DNA from: Pyropia yezoensis
Taxonomy: Eukaryota > Rhodophyta > Bangiophyceae > Bangiales > Bangiaceae
Assembly (NCBI GenBank): GCA_009829735.1
Contig: CM020618.1
Span: 24,537,346-24,601,345, forward strand
Reading direction: 5' to 3'
Length of the DNA stretch: 64,000 bases
Positions 43,647 through 54,562 of this stretch are shown here, in pieces (within the stretch, counting starts at the first letter, position 1; each line of letters opens with the position of its first letter). The position numbers and the translations under genes were made by a program. The notes under the pieces are model-generated. The model saw only the letters and a list, made by a program, of their open reading frames with translations, was not told the origin of the DNA and did no database searches.

Positions 43647-44337
43647 TGTAGTGGTTTTACGTACCTTAGGCGCGTAGCACCCAGAACACACAGAGAAACA
43701 ACCCACCAAGAACGCGGGGAGACAGGAGAGATACCGAACCGCCGACCGCCTGGCTAGTTCACGCGGGGATCCGCGACCAGGACGACAGTGTTCAAGCACA
43801 CGCAAGTCTGTTTTTTTTCGAAGGGGGAAGCAACGCGCACCCCCACGCACACTCTTACCCTCTCTCACCCGCACACAGCAACCCTCCACACCGGGCCACG
43901 TGCGGGCCAATCAAAACCCTCCAACATGTCCGGAGGGCCCCCTCCCCCACGGATCATCCCTGCCAGCGGGGCAGGAACCTCCAAGATACAAGGAAGAGGA
44001 GCCCCGCCGGACATCAGTGCCAACACTCAAGATCTCCCCAATCTCACAATCACGCGAAATACACAATCAAAATCCAAACCCCAAATGCATCCCATCCCGG
44101 AATATTGACCAATGGCCAATTCCGGTCAGGGGAAATTCCCATACACTGGAAATCCCAACATGGGCTCCAGAACCAATGGCGACACGGTCCCATCTCCATA
44201 GGAGGGGACCAATCGGAAGCCAGTAAAATCCCAAGGGGCCAAATCGGCCCCGTTCTCCTCACTAGGAAGGTGGGCACAGGGGTACGACGCGATCTCTACG
44301 AGGTCCCTCCACGTGGGGGGCCCATAGGGTCCCTACA
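43647..44337 (-). repeat. Probable 5' LTR of Y (691 bp)
   Basis: The left edge is set by the primer-binding block and TGTAGTGG at 43647; the right edge by CCCTACA ending at 44337, giving a 5-bp TGTAG/CTACA inverted repeat. There is no second copy in the window, so the right edge is provisional. Confidence 0.5.
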
Positions 44338-46985
44338 GGTACCCTGCATACTCGGGTGCACCTTCATCAACGTTCACGTAGATGCAGTCCGGCCAGGCCG
44401 GAGGACCGTCGAGCTGCAAGAAGGCGACGGTACGAAGCGAGGAAGAAGCATTTAAGTCGCTTTAGCAAGCCCTGCTGTCCCCACCCGTGCTTTTGTTGCC
44501 GCATAGACGCGGGACCTTAGTCGTCGATGTCGATGCATGCGATGCCCAATTAAGATTCACATTGATACAGGGAGTGACGCTCATCGGTACCGATAACGCT
44601 ATCCCGGACCTACAATCCGTAGGATACATCAGGCGAACATTCAACCCAGTTGAGCGTAACTCTAGTGCCACCGAGCTCGAATGCCTCGGAGTGATATGGG
44701 CAGTACAACCGCTCCGTCCATACCTGGACGGATCCAGGTTCATCGCAAGGTCCGACCACGAACCTATACGATGGCACCTCAACCTTGGTGACTAGGATTC
44801 CGACAGCCATGGACGGCTGGCCCGGTGGCGGCTCAAGATGGCCGAGCATGAACACCGGACCCTGTATATGGCCGGGACCACCAACCATCTGGGAGATACT
44901 CTATCCCGCCTCGACACACCGAGCGGGGATACCCGCCCGGTGGACGAGGACATCCAGGTAGCAGCGGTATGCATGGTGGGTAATGCCTCACAAGGAAGGT
45001 ATGGTTCACCACACCATGGACCACACCGCTTGCCCTCTAACCCTCGCCGACTTCCGCGAAGCACATACTCATGATGATGACTGAAGGCGCCATCGCGCTA
45101 TCCTCCTGGCCGGAACGGCAGGCATCTTCTCCGAGAATGTGGACGAACTCATGCACCGGCGGGCACCCGCCGACGGACGACATCAAGTCGTGGTTCCCGT
45201 ATGCTTACGGCAAGCCGTGATGGAACGGGAACACGAGAACCCAACAGCCGGACACCCGGGAGGTTCAAGTATGTTCGCAGCCATGCGAAGGCTCTTCTAC
45301 CGGCCAGCAATGGCCGTCGACGTAGTCGACCACGTGCGGGGACGCCACCCGTGTGCACGGAATCGTGTGAGTCTTCATAGGCGGGCATCGGCTATGAAAC
45401 AACTACCCCCGGATGGGCCCAACGAGCAAGTCGCTATCGACATACGCGGGCCACTTCCGGTAACGGAAGAAGGGAACAGGTACATCCTGGTCATGTCGGA
45501 CCGCTTTACTAAGCTGTCACGAGCAGTAGCGATCCCGAACGACACGGCCTACACGATCATGAACGCAGTGGTTGACCATTGGATCAGTGCTTACGGAGTA
45601 ATGAAGCAACTCCTCTCCGACAAGGGAGCAAACCTTACGTCAGCATTCTGCACTAAGGTCATGGGCATGTTCGGTATCGAACCACGTCGGGCATCCGACT
45701 ACCAATCCAACGGGCAGGTGGAGCGGTTCAACCGCACCATCGTCAAGATGCCCCGATGCTACGTGGCGGAACACATGAACACGTGGGACAGGCTTCTGTC
45801 CGTATTGACCCTGGCATACAATGCCAGGCCCCACCGGAGCACCAGCATTGCACCACTCGAGTGGGTCATGCCAATTCGTGCGAAGGTTGTTCAACTTGCC
45901 AGCAATGGCCGTCAACGTCGTCGACCACGTACGGGGTTGTCACCCACGTGCACGACACCGTAAAAGTCGTCTTAGGCGGGCATCCGCTATGAAACTATTC
46001 CCACCCAAGGGGCCCAACCAGCAAGTCGCTCTCGACGTACTCGGGCCGCTTCTGGTAACGGAAGAGGGAAACGGGTATATACTGTTCATGTCTGGCCGCT
46101 GCACAAAGCTGTCACGAGCGGCAACCATTCCGGATGACATGGCAAATACTTTCATGAATGGATTGATAGGCGACCGGCCGAACGGACCCCCCGAGCTTGG
46201 TTGGCCAAGCTATCGTGGATGATCCCCAAGCTCAAGGGTGCCCTGGAACGAACTGAACTTCGGTACAAGAAGAACTTCGACGCCCGACTGCGGGTCCGCA
46301 ACGCGATCCTTGTACCAGGTGACAGGGTACGCATACGACAACAGAAATTCCGAGGGAACATGCTTATGCAACCGGTCAAGGGACCGTACCAGGTCTTGCA
46401 CAGAGATGACCACTCGGTCATCCTCCACTCCGATACGGAGATACAACGCATCAGTATGAATGATGCCACATCGGCACCGAAGCCGGAACAGCCTCAGCCG
46501 GTACCGGCTGGGTTGCTACATGAAGCTCTTACAACCCACCGGTCAGATGACCCGGTGGGGCCAGATGGGATTCCATACCAAGTAGAGAGCGTGGTCGGAC
46601 ACACCGACCCGGACCTACCAGGACCCTGGTACGTCAAGGTGATGTGGGTCGGATACGACTCACCCACCTGGGAACAGGCGGCGAATATACCCCGCCAACT
46701 TCTCATGCCTTACATGAGGCGACGCCGCCTACTGTAACAACCCAACCGACACCGACTTCGGCTGTTGGGGGGTGAGGCTTATACCTACTACGTAGGGTGT
46801 CACATGGATTCGGCAAGACTTAGGTTCACTAAGTTGCAGCGGACTTAGGCAAACTAAGTGGGCTACTGACTTTAACAAGTTTACTTGAAGGAGATGACTA
46901 ACTCCGATAATTTCAAAGTAACCTGAGGCTTACACCAAGGTAAACCTTCATCCGTGGGGCAAGTGACACCGGGGAAGGTTGAGCT
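44338..46985 (+). mobile_element. Ty3/gypsy chromovirus, family Z, plus-strand copy
   Basis: Second Z copy, opposite in orientation to the one at 30.9-33.8 kb. Clear homology runs from about 44,440 (end of reverse transcriptase and RNase H) through integrase to a chromodomain ending near 46,737, followed by the same 250-base post-pol block as the other copy. Part of the integrase region (about 45,310-45,570) is repeated in diverged form at about 45,900-46,165, so the copy is a mosaic. It is broken, with several breaks, and lacks gag and the front of pol. Confidence 0.85.
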
Positions 46986-47160
46986 TCCCCCGAACGTCAC
47001 GGCTATCCATCAACCATTGGACGCGTTCGTCATCTCGTGTGTCAGGCACCGATACAAGAAACGGCTGATATTGCTCGTCTTCCGCGCCCACGAGGATCGA
47101 CAGCGGCGCGCAGCGGATGCGCTCGCAGAAGCTGAGCGCGCGACGGCTGCGGCAGTGCCA
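46986..47160 (+). pseudogene. Fragment of a second DDE transposase
   Basis: Plus-strand frame reading KVELPPNVTAIHQPLDAFVI followed by SCVRHRYKKRLILLVF. This is the same block that carries the third catalytic Asp in the pogo-like transposase (LPPNTTAVFQPLDAGVIAAL) but differs enough to be another element. Everything upstream of this block is missing; the fragment starts right where the Z copy ends. Downstream an Ala/Glu/Arg-rich stretch remains open for a while without recognisable domains. Broken by truncation. Confidence 0.75.
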
Positions 47161-47302
47161 GCCGGAGGGGGAACGGGGCCAGCCCCCTCCGGCCTGCCAG
47201 GGGGTTTCAATTTGACAGTATTCTGTGTAGACTTTTTGTTCATACTTCCAGGGTCGTTGGTACCGGCGCGGATCCCCTGCGGATTTGGGATCGTGAAACA
47301 GC

Positions 47303-47780
47303 CTACGCGCGAGCGCCGCCGCGGCTGCCGCTGTCACCGCCAGTCGCGGGGTTCTTGTCGACCGCCGCGCTACCTCCGGCTACCCCACCGCTGCCGTCAC
47401 CGCTGCTGTTGCTGTCACTGGAACTGGCACCGCCGGCAGCGCCGGTGCTACCGCTGACGCTGTCGTTGCCACTGCCGCCGGTGGTGCCACCACGGGTAGC
47501 AGCCGACAGAGCGGCAGCGGCCCAGGCGTTGGGCGCACCCCCAGGCGGCAGTGCCGCAGCCGCCGAGGTCCGAAATGCAAACGACGCGAGCAGCACGTTG
47601 ACGGTCGACTGGGCCGTCGCCGCGGCGTCAGTGGTAGAAGGGTCTACAGGGCCCAGCAACCATTCATAGCCAGCCAGCAGCAGTACCCCTGACAGGTCCA
47701 CCACGCGTGCTCGCAACTGCTGCCACGCGTGCACATGTCCATGTGTCCTGGACGCGCACCATCGGGGCACCCGTGATAGC
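47303..47780 (-). CDS. Possible exon of an unrecognised gene
   Basis: The minus-strand frame ends at 47303 and contains a well-behaved stretch, QQLRARVVDLSGVLLLAGYE with WLLGPVDP, then AQSTVNVLLASFAFRTS, and a Gly/Ser-rich tail. A hydrophobic segment may be membrane-associated. Acceptor-like CAG sites lie on the minus strand near 47,720-47,760. A pyrimidine-rich tract ending TGGCTAG near 48,055 could be the acceptor of another exon. It lies downstream of the HOOK-domain gene on the same strand. No family recognised. Confidence 0.3.
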
Positions 47781-47849
47781 ATCCATCGGCATAACAATCG
47801 CCCAGAAGTGGGAGGGCGACTACGACGGGGAGGAATGCGACGAGGCACG

Positions 47850-48369
47850 CCCGTCTCCGTCTATGGGGTTCGGGGGACCCCGCACGCGGGGGAAGAGAGC
47901 TGTCCTCTCAGTGAGGGGGGTCCCCCGGGGGGGGGGGGTGGGGCGCGCCCCACGTCGACAGCGGGCACCGCGCCGAGCCAGGCGGCCAACGGGTCTCGCG
48001 GCCGCCGTTGGCGGCCTCGACGGGGGGCGCCGCAGCGCCAGCGGCATCGTCCTAGCCACCACCGCGGACACACAGGAAAACAAGCAGTAACGCAGCGGAG
48101 AAAAAAAAAAAGACGGCGGGTGGAGGTCCAGACAGCGGCGGGTACATACGTGCATACAGCTGGGCCGCCGCTGCCCCCCACCCACCCACCTCCCGGCACA
48201 CGATATACCCAGCGGTGCCCGGCGAAGCACCCCCCCCCCCCCCGACCTCATTCAACTCCAGCCACCCCGATGGCGCTCAACCCCCATGGCACCTCCCCCC
48301 CCCCCCCCCCCCGCCCCCCCCCGCCAGCCACCAACGCCGTCCCCCGGGTGCACACCGCCTGCCGGCCAC
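47850..48369. other. Spacer downstream of the HOOK-domain gene
   Basis: Contains runs of C and G, a 12-base A tract near 48,100 and C-rich stretches around 48,230-48,310. Several frames are open only because of composition. A possible exon near 47,940-48,055 (minus) is mentioned with the previous feature. Confidence 0.3.
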
Positions 48370-51300
48370 TCACTTGCCGCGCACCGCCGCCGCCGCTGCC
48401 GCGGGTGCGGGGGCCTTAGCACTAGCCGCCGCCGCCGCCGCCGCCGCCGCCGCGGCGCGACCCCCCGTGGGCGGCGCGCGCCCGCCCGCCGACGCGCCGC
48501 CGCCGCCACCGCCGGCCTTGGCCCCTGCCGCCGCGGCCTTGGCCGCCTTGGCACCTGCCGCCGCGCCGGCCCCCGTGGAGAACCCCCCGCCGGCCGCCCT
48601 ACCGCCCGTCGCCGAGCCGCCGGCGGGGCCCCCCTTGCCACCGCCGCCGCCTGCCACCTTGGCCGCCCCCGCGCCGTCCTTTTTGCCACCCCCCGCCGCC
48701 GCCGCCGCCGACGCTGCCGCCGTGCCACCGCCGCCACCCGGCCGCGGCGCGCCGCCCGCCGCCCACAGCCGCCGTGGCGCCACAAACCGGCGGCCCGCGG
48801 GGCCGACCGGGCGCGGCCCACCGACGCCACCGCCGCCACCCGCAGCAGCGACGGCGGCGGCGGCCGCCGCAGCGGCCGCCGCCGCCGCCGCCGTCGCGGC
48901 CGGCCGTGCCACCTGCTTTTCCAGCAGCCCCGCCCGGCGGGTGGCCTCGGCCAGCTGCCGACGGAGGGAGACGGCCTCACGCTTTTGGGCTTCCAACGCC
49001 GACCGCAGCGCCGTCCGCTCCCGTGCCGCCTCGCGCGACAGCGTGCTGCCGCCGCCCGACGTGGGGGGGGCCAGTGACGACCGGGGGGGGCCCGCCGCGC
49101 CACCCGCCCGGGAGGCCCCAGGGGTGGTGGTGGTCGGGGCGGCAGCGCCGGCGGGGGCGGTGGACAGTGACCGGCCAGTGGTCGCCGCCGCCTTGACGGG
49201 CGTCGTCGGCAGCGGCGGACGCGGCGGCGCGGTGGCACCCGCGGTGGCGGCGGCGCCGTCTGCAGCACCGCCGCCACCGCCAGCGGCGGACGCGCGGAGC
49301 TCTGCCAGCTCGGCCGCGAGGGCGTCACGCTCGGCCGTCGCGGCAGCGGCGGCGGCCTTGCCCGCCGCCGCCGCCGCCTCGTACTCGGACACGAGCGCCT
49401 CGAGGGCGTGCGTCTGGTCGCTCCAGTCGGCAATCTCCGCCTCGCGGGCGGCGAGCGCCGCCCGGCTCGACGCGAGCGCCGCGGACAGTGCCGCCACGTC
49501 TGCCACGGGGGGGGCGACGGGGGGAGCCGGCGGGGTAGGGGGCGGCGGCGATGGGGGGGGCGCCCCCCCCCCCGCCGCCCCGCCAGAGGTGTCGCCGAGG
49601 GTGGGGAAGGGCGGCGGCGCGGCCGCAGTAGCAGCATCAGGCCCCTCCTCTGCCCCTTCCGCATCCGGCGGCGGGCCCGACGCGTCCACCACCGACCCGC
49701 CCGTGACCGTTGATGATGCCGACGGGGCGCGACGGGGGGCGGCGCCCGCGGCGGCAGCGGCGGGGGGAGGGGGCGACAGCGCCCCCACCGTGGCCGACGA
49801 CGCAATTTTGGCCTCAATCGCCTCAATGACCTGCCGCGCACAGGGAGAGGTGCCGTCGTCACCGCCGGGTGCGCCGTCAGCAGCGGCGGTCACCGCTGCA
49901 CCCGCACCCGCACCCGCGGCGGCACAGTCGACTGCCCGAGGCGGCGGCGCGCCGCGCGCGACAGACGCGTCGGGCGCCGCCACTACCGCCGCCGCCCCCT
50001 CTGGTCCGGGGGCGCCGCCCCCCCCCCCGTTGGCACGCCCCAGCCATGACTGCCCGTCGACAACCGCCGCAGCACCGCCAGAGGCCGCCGTCACCGCCAC
50101 CGGTGCGGTCGCCGTCCCGACAGCCGCGGCGGGCCCATCGGACAACGGCACGCACTCGGCGTCCACGTCGCCATGACGCACTGCCCCGTCGGCAGCGTCC
50201 ACGCCGGCGGGCGCGTCGTCGGCCGCCGCCCGGGCGGGCGTGTCGTCAGCCGCCACCTCGACGGGCGCGTCGGCCACCGCGTCCGCGGCGGCGGGCAGCG
50301 ACGGCGGTGGTGTCATGGGTGGCGTCGACGACGGCACACTGCCCGCAGCTGCCGCGTCGGCACTGTCGGCACCGCCGCCACCACCGCCGGCGTCGGCCAC
50401 AACCGCCGCCCCCAGCAACTCCCCCGCCACGACGTTGTCCGGACCGACCTTGCGGCCAGCAGCACCAGCACCAGCACCACCGTCACCGTCACCGTCCCCT
50501 CTGCCGACGGCGCCATCGACTGGGGAGGTGGACGCAAAGCTGTCCCCCCCGTCGGGGACACCCAGGGACAGGTCCCCCGGGGGGGTGGTCATGCCACCCG
50601 CACCCGGGCTGTCGACGCCACCCCCCACCGCCACACCGCCGTCGCCGCCGCCACCGCCGCCGTCGCCGCCGCCGCCGCCGTCCCCGTCGGCCGCGACAGC
50701 AGCGGCGGCGGCGGCAGCGGCGGCGGCCTCCCCCTCCTCGTCCCGGAAGGAGATGCCAAGGCGGCTAAACTGTGCACCCCGGGGAGCCAAGAAATGGGGA
50801 AGGGGTTGTGGGATGGGGAAGCACACGTGGGAAGAGCAGAGGGCAGGGGAGGGCGGAGGAGCGAGGAGGGCAAAAAGAAAAAAAAAAAAAAAGGAAGAAG
50901 CAAAAACGCCAGACGGGCAGGTTGGCAACGCAGCGAGGGGGTGGGAAGGGGGACACGCCGGGCACAAGGAGGAGGGGAATGGGGAGAGCGTGGGACAGGG
51001 GCGGCGGCAGGACGGTGGGGGGGGGGGGGGGGGGGGGGGGGGTTCCCTCAAGCGCAGGGCGAGGCGGATCCCGCGGCAGCCACCGAACGACAGCGGGGCG
51101 TGGGATCAATGGGCGCGTCTGTCAGCAACGGGCTCGGGCTCGCCCCCACCGGGAACGCAGGCACGCGGCCGGGCAACGCCGACTCGGCCCCCCCCCCAAC
51201 GCCCGCTCCTCGTGCAGCCCCCCCCGCCAAGACCCCCTCCCCGTCCCACCCTGACCCCCCATCGACGGTGCCCCCCACCTCCCCCCCTCCCTGCCCCTAC

Positions 51301-52850
51301 AACACCCCCCTGCTGTCCCCAACAGCGAAATGTCCACACCCACGCACCCCTGCCCCACCACATCCCCGTCCCCCCCCCCCCCCCCCCCGCCCTCTCCCGC
51401 CGCGTCCCCCCCCCCCCCCTCACCTTCCCCGCCTTTCCCCATCCCCACCCTCCCCCCCCCCCCTCCCCCTCCACCTCCCCCTCCCCCCACCCCCCCCAAA
51501 GAAAAGCCTCTCAAACGTACCGCCCGCTTGACAACGCCGTCGAGCAGGTTCTGGTCTGCCTCCTCAAACGCCAGCAGCTGCCCGATAAACACGTCCTTCT
51601 CCTCACAGTGGCACGCCGCGGCAAGGACGTAGCCGCCCAGGTCCCACGCCGTCACCGCCGACCAGTCCACCGTCGACCCCCGGGGGACACCCGCCGGCGA
51701 CGGCGACGCGCCCGCCGCGTCCGCGGCGCCGCCCCCCCGCTGGGCCGCACCCCCCCCGCCGCCACCCCCCCCGCCCACACCGCCAGCCGCAGCCGCGGCC
51801 GCAGCTCCCCCCCTCCCCCTGGCTCCCCCCCCCCCCCCTCCCCCCCGCCCCCCCCTCCTCCGCCCCCTCCTCCTCCCCCTCCACGCCCCACGGAAACGCC
51901 GCGAGCGCGGCGCGGACGAGCCCCAAATTGGCCACCCCCACCGACGATGGCGCCGCCGCGTCCCGCCGCACCGCCGCCGGCGGCAGCAGCGCCGGCGCAA
52001 TCACAGCCAGCGCCTCGGCGAGCGCCACCCCGTTGCGGAGGTCCACGTCCGTCGGCGACAGCGCCGCCCCGCGGGAGGCGCGGAGGACAGCCAGCCACCG
52101 GGAGAGGGCGTCGAGTTCGGGCACGTCGGCGAGCATGGCGGTGGCGGTGAAGAGGGCCTTGGCCTCGGACGCGGGGAGGAATACCTCGGCGTCGCCGTCG
52201 TCGTCGCCGTCGCCGTCGCCGTCGGCGGCGACGGCGGCGGCGGCGGCGGGGGGGAGGGGGGAGGTGGGGGCGGCGGCGGCGGCGGCGGCGGGGGGGGGGG
52301 ACGACGGCGGCGGCGGGACGACCGTCCCGGCGGGGGCGGGGGGGGAGGCGGCGGCGGCGGCGGCTGGGCCGCCCGCGTCAGTGGCGGCAGTAGCGGTGGC
52401 GCCCTGCGGGTGCGGAGGGGGAGCGGCGGGGGCGGGGGCCCCCACCGGCGGGGCGGCCGCCGGTCGGCCGCCTGCGGCCGCCGCGGCTGCAGCGGCCGCC
52501 GCGTCGGCGGGCGGCAGGGGCGGTCCCCCCGGGGCGCCGCCCCGCGCAGCGCCCTCCCGCAGCGGCAGCGGCGACGGCGGCAGCAGCAGCCGCGACGCGT
52601 CCGCAGCGTCCACAGCGGCGGCGGCGGCGGCAGCAGCAGCAGCAGCAGCGTCAGCGGCAGCGGCAGCGTCAGCGGCAGCGGCAGTGGTGGTGGCAGGGCC
52701 GCCCCCTTTCCCCGGCGTGGGCGGGGAAAGATCCGCCCACGTGGGCGCGGCGGCCGCGTCGAGCTCCCGATCCAGCGGCCGGTGGTCCTGCTGCAGGGGG
52801 TGGTGCACGTTGCTGCCTCCCGCCGCGTCGCGGACGTGTGCGTCGCTCAT
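48370..52850 (-). CDS. HOOK-domain coiled-coil protein, three exons
   Basis: Proposed exons 52850-51885, 51739-51521 and 50769-48370; all junctions are GT-AG and phase 0, giving 1,194 residues. The start is MSDAHVRDAAGG. An Ala/Pro-rich N-terminal part (to about 230) is followed by a HOOK N-terminal (calponin-homology-like) domain: LDALSRWLAVLRASRG and DLRNGVALAEALAVIAPALL in exon 1, then WDLGGYVLAAACHCEEKDVF and IGQLLAFEEADQNLLDGVVK in exon 2. These match the two halves of animal HOOK N-domains (for example LG..L...L.C...K....I..I...EE). Exon 3 has an Ala/Gly-rich linker, two coiled coils (about 816-880 and 972-1016, SALEAQKREAVSLRRQLAEA) and a basic Gly/Ala/Lys tail. HOOK proteins link cargo to microtubule motors. 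A 5' non-coding or extra coding exon may lie upstream, with a donor-like CCAG/GTAGGG on the minus strand near 53,045. Confidence 0.75.
50770..51520 (-). other. Intron 2 of the HOOK-domain gene, with a 26-base G run
   Basis: 751-base intron, donor GCG/GTACGT, acceptor GTGCACAG. Strongly biased: purine-rich in its upper-strand left half, C-rich on the right, with 26 G in a row at 51017-51042. Large frames across it on either strand are composition effects. Confidence 0.65.
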
Positions 52851-53077
52851 CGGTAGGGGGGGCCCGGCCGGGGTGGGGGGGGGCGGGGGGCGGGGGGGGG
52901 GGGGGGGGGTGCGGGGTTGAGAGAGGGGTGGGGGGGTAGGGACAAAAAAGGGGGGGATGGGGAAAGGCAGGGGGAAGGAAGGGGTGTGGACTCCCCCAAC
53001 AGGGATACGCCGGTGCTCCCCCCGCACCACTCGGACCGTGCCCTACCTGGTCGGATGCACGGGCCGCCGCCGCCGCC

Positions 53078-53143
53078 GCAGCTGCCCCTGCTGACGCCGC
53101 CGCCGCCGCCGCAGCTGCCCCTGCTGACGCCGCCGCCGCCGCT
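53078..53143. repeat. Two tandem 33-bp units
   Basis: GCAGCTGCCCCTGCTGACGC with GCC repeats occurs at 53078 and 53111. On the minus strand it would code for Ala-rich repeats, possibly in an upstream exon of the HOOK-domain gene. Confidence 0.6.
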
Positions 53144-54112
53144 GCCGCCACTGCCGCCGCGGCCGCTGCTGCCAGGCAACGCGGTGGGAGGCAGCGGGAA
53201 GGGGGGCAGGGGAGGTGCGGCCCCGGGGACGTGCCGCCGCTACCCACCGCGGAGGAAGAAAGGAGGGAGGGGGGGGGGGGGGGGGGAAGCTTGGGAACGA
53301 CAACGACGACGGGGGTGTGGTAGGTAGGTAGGAGGAAACACGGGGGTTGGCCGGGGCAAGGACGCCGGGCGGCCGCCGCAACCAGACGCGCGGTGGTGGC
53401 GTCGGCGGCGGCAGGGCGGCACGCGCGGCGGCCGGGGCGGGGGACGCGACCGCGGCTGCAAGGCGGCACCCGCGGGGCCGGGCGGGCGGCCAATCCCGAC
53501 CCCCGCCGCCGCGGCTCGGCGGGAAGGGCCCCGTGTGCCGCGACGCGCGCGGGTGTGTCGGTGGGGGGGGGGGTCGTCGCCGACGCGGGTGGGAGGCACA
53601 CCCCGACGGCCAGGTCAGCCGTCGAGTCGGCGGCCCCGCCAGAGCACCGCAACGGGAAGGCTGGGGGGGGGGGAGTCCCGGGAGTGCGGAAGGGGGAGGC
53701 GGCGTCAGCGACAAAGGAGGGGCGTGTGCCTGCCGTGCCCCTTGCTCGGCGTTGGCGCCACCACCACCCCCACCCCCCCCCCTTCGCAAGGGTGGTGTAG
53801 CGTGGCCACGCACCGCCGTCTCCGCCCGCCACCCTCCGGTCCCCCCCCAAGGGGCCCCACCCCCCCGCCCGCCCACGCCCCGCCGCCAGTCTCCAGGGGG
53901 TGTTGGCAGGGCCGGCGGCCGCGGCCAGCCAGTGGCTGGCTTGGGGTGGGGGCACCCGGCGAACACCATTGGCTGTCCCCACCGCCGTGGCACCCCGTCG
54001 GGGGCGGTCGCGGTCCGTCCCCGGCGGGGCGCGTCTGCTGTCAGCGGCGCAACTGTCAGCAACAGATTGGGGCGGTGTGCACCCCCAGTTAAGGGCGGAC
54101 ATACAGGTCTAA

Positions 54113-54139
54113 CACGTGGCGAAAAAATCCCCGCCACGT
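54113..54139. promoter_or_regulatory. Inverted pair of G-box-like ACGT elements
   Basis: CACGTGGCG at 54113-54121 and CGCCACGT at 54132-54139 form an 8-bp inverted repeat with a 10-base spacer. CACGTGGC is the plant G-box bound by bZIP/bHLH factors. Its place between two divergent genes fits a promoter role, but this is inference. Confidence 0.3.
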
Positions 54140-54562
54140 TAATTTCCAGATGAATGCCGCGATCTCTCATCGGCGTGTCCCGCCGAGCTACCAGCGCGTC
54201 TGTTCCCCGCGGTTGCTCCATGGAACACCCTCCTCCTGCACGCTTCATTCTCTGACTGTATCGCCCACGCCGTCCCCCCAACATTTCCCCCGTCCGGTTA
54301 GACTGTACCATGTTGCCGCCACGTGCAGGAACCCCTGACGCTCCTGATTGTTTTTTTGTGCCCCCCCCCCCTCCACGGTACGTCTTTGCTTGCCCAAAAA
54401 GCAACCACCTAGCAAGCGCGCTGTGTTACCTACCTTCTTCTATGAGATAGAGCAGCTCACGGAGAGCAACTTGACTAACATCAGTACCCACTTTTTCTCA
54501 CTGCTCTGCCCACTATGGCTTGCTGACTGATTTTTTCTTTTTTTTCTCGGCCCACCCGTCAG

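Larger units (their letters stand above)
38546..44337 (-). mobile_element. Ty3/gypsy element, family Y, 5' half fused to X
   Basis: 5' half of a third family on the minus strand: 5' LTR 43647-44337, leader with TTTGGTGGATAAGCGGGGG primer-binding block, gag, protease (DTGSGPSLI, about 41.65 kb), reverse transcriptase and RNase H (about 39.5-40.9 kb) and integrase to about 38.56 kb. The 3' end (chromodomain if any, antisense gene if any, 3' LTR) is missing, replaced by X copy D. Few breaks are seen in the part present. Confidence 0.85.
52851..54562. other. Intergenic region between divergent genes
   Basis: Separates the minus-strand HOOK-domain gene from the plus-strand Cys-rich gene. GC-rich, with frames open on both strands for composition reasons. 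From about 54,110 it becomes richer in A and T and pyrimidine-rich, ending in a probable splice acceptor CCCACCCGTCAG at 54,551-54,562 after a T-rich tract. Confidence 0.45.

Noticed and set aside
48215-52150. Very long plus-strand Pro/Ala/Arg-rich frames (about 48215-50176 and 50240-52150)
   Set aside because: They lie opposite the HOOK-domain gene and are open only because GCC/GGC repeats lack stops in every frame. They contain no domain.
52669-54404. Minus-strand frames upstream of the HOOK-domain gene
   Set aside because: Composition-driven Pro/Arg/Gly stretches without domain features. Only a possible small upstream exon near 53,045-53,150 is worth keeping in mind.
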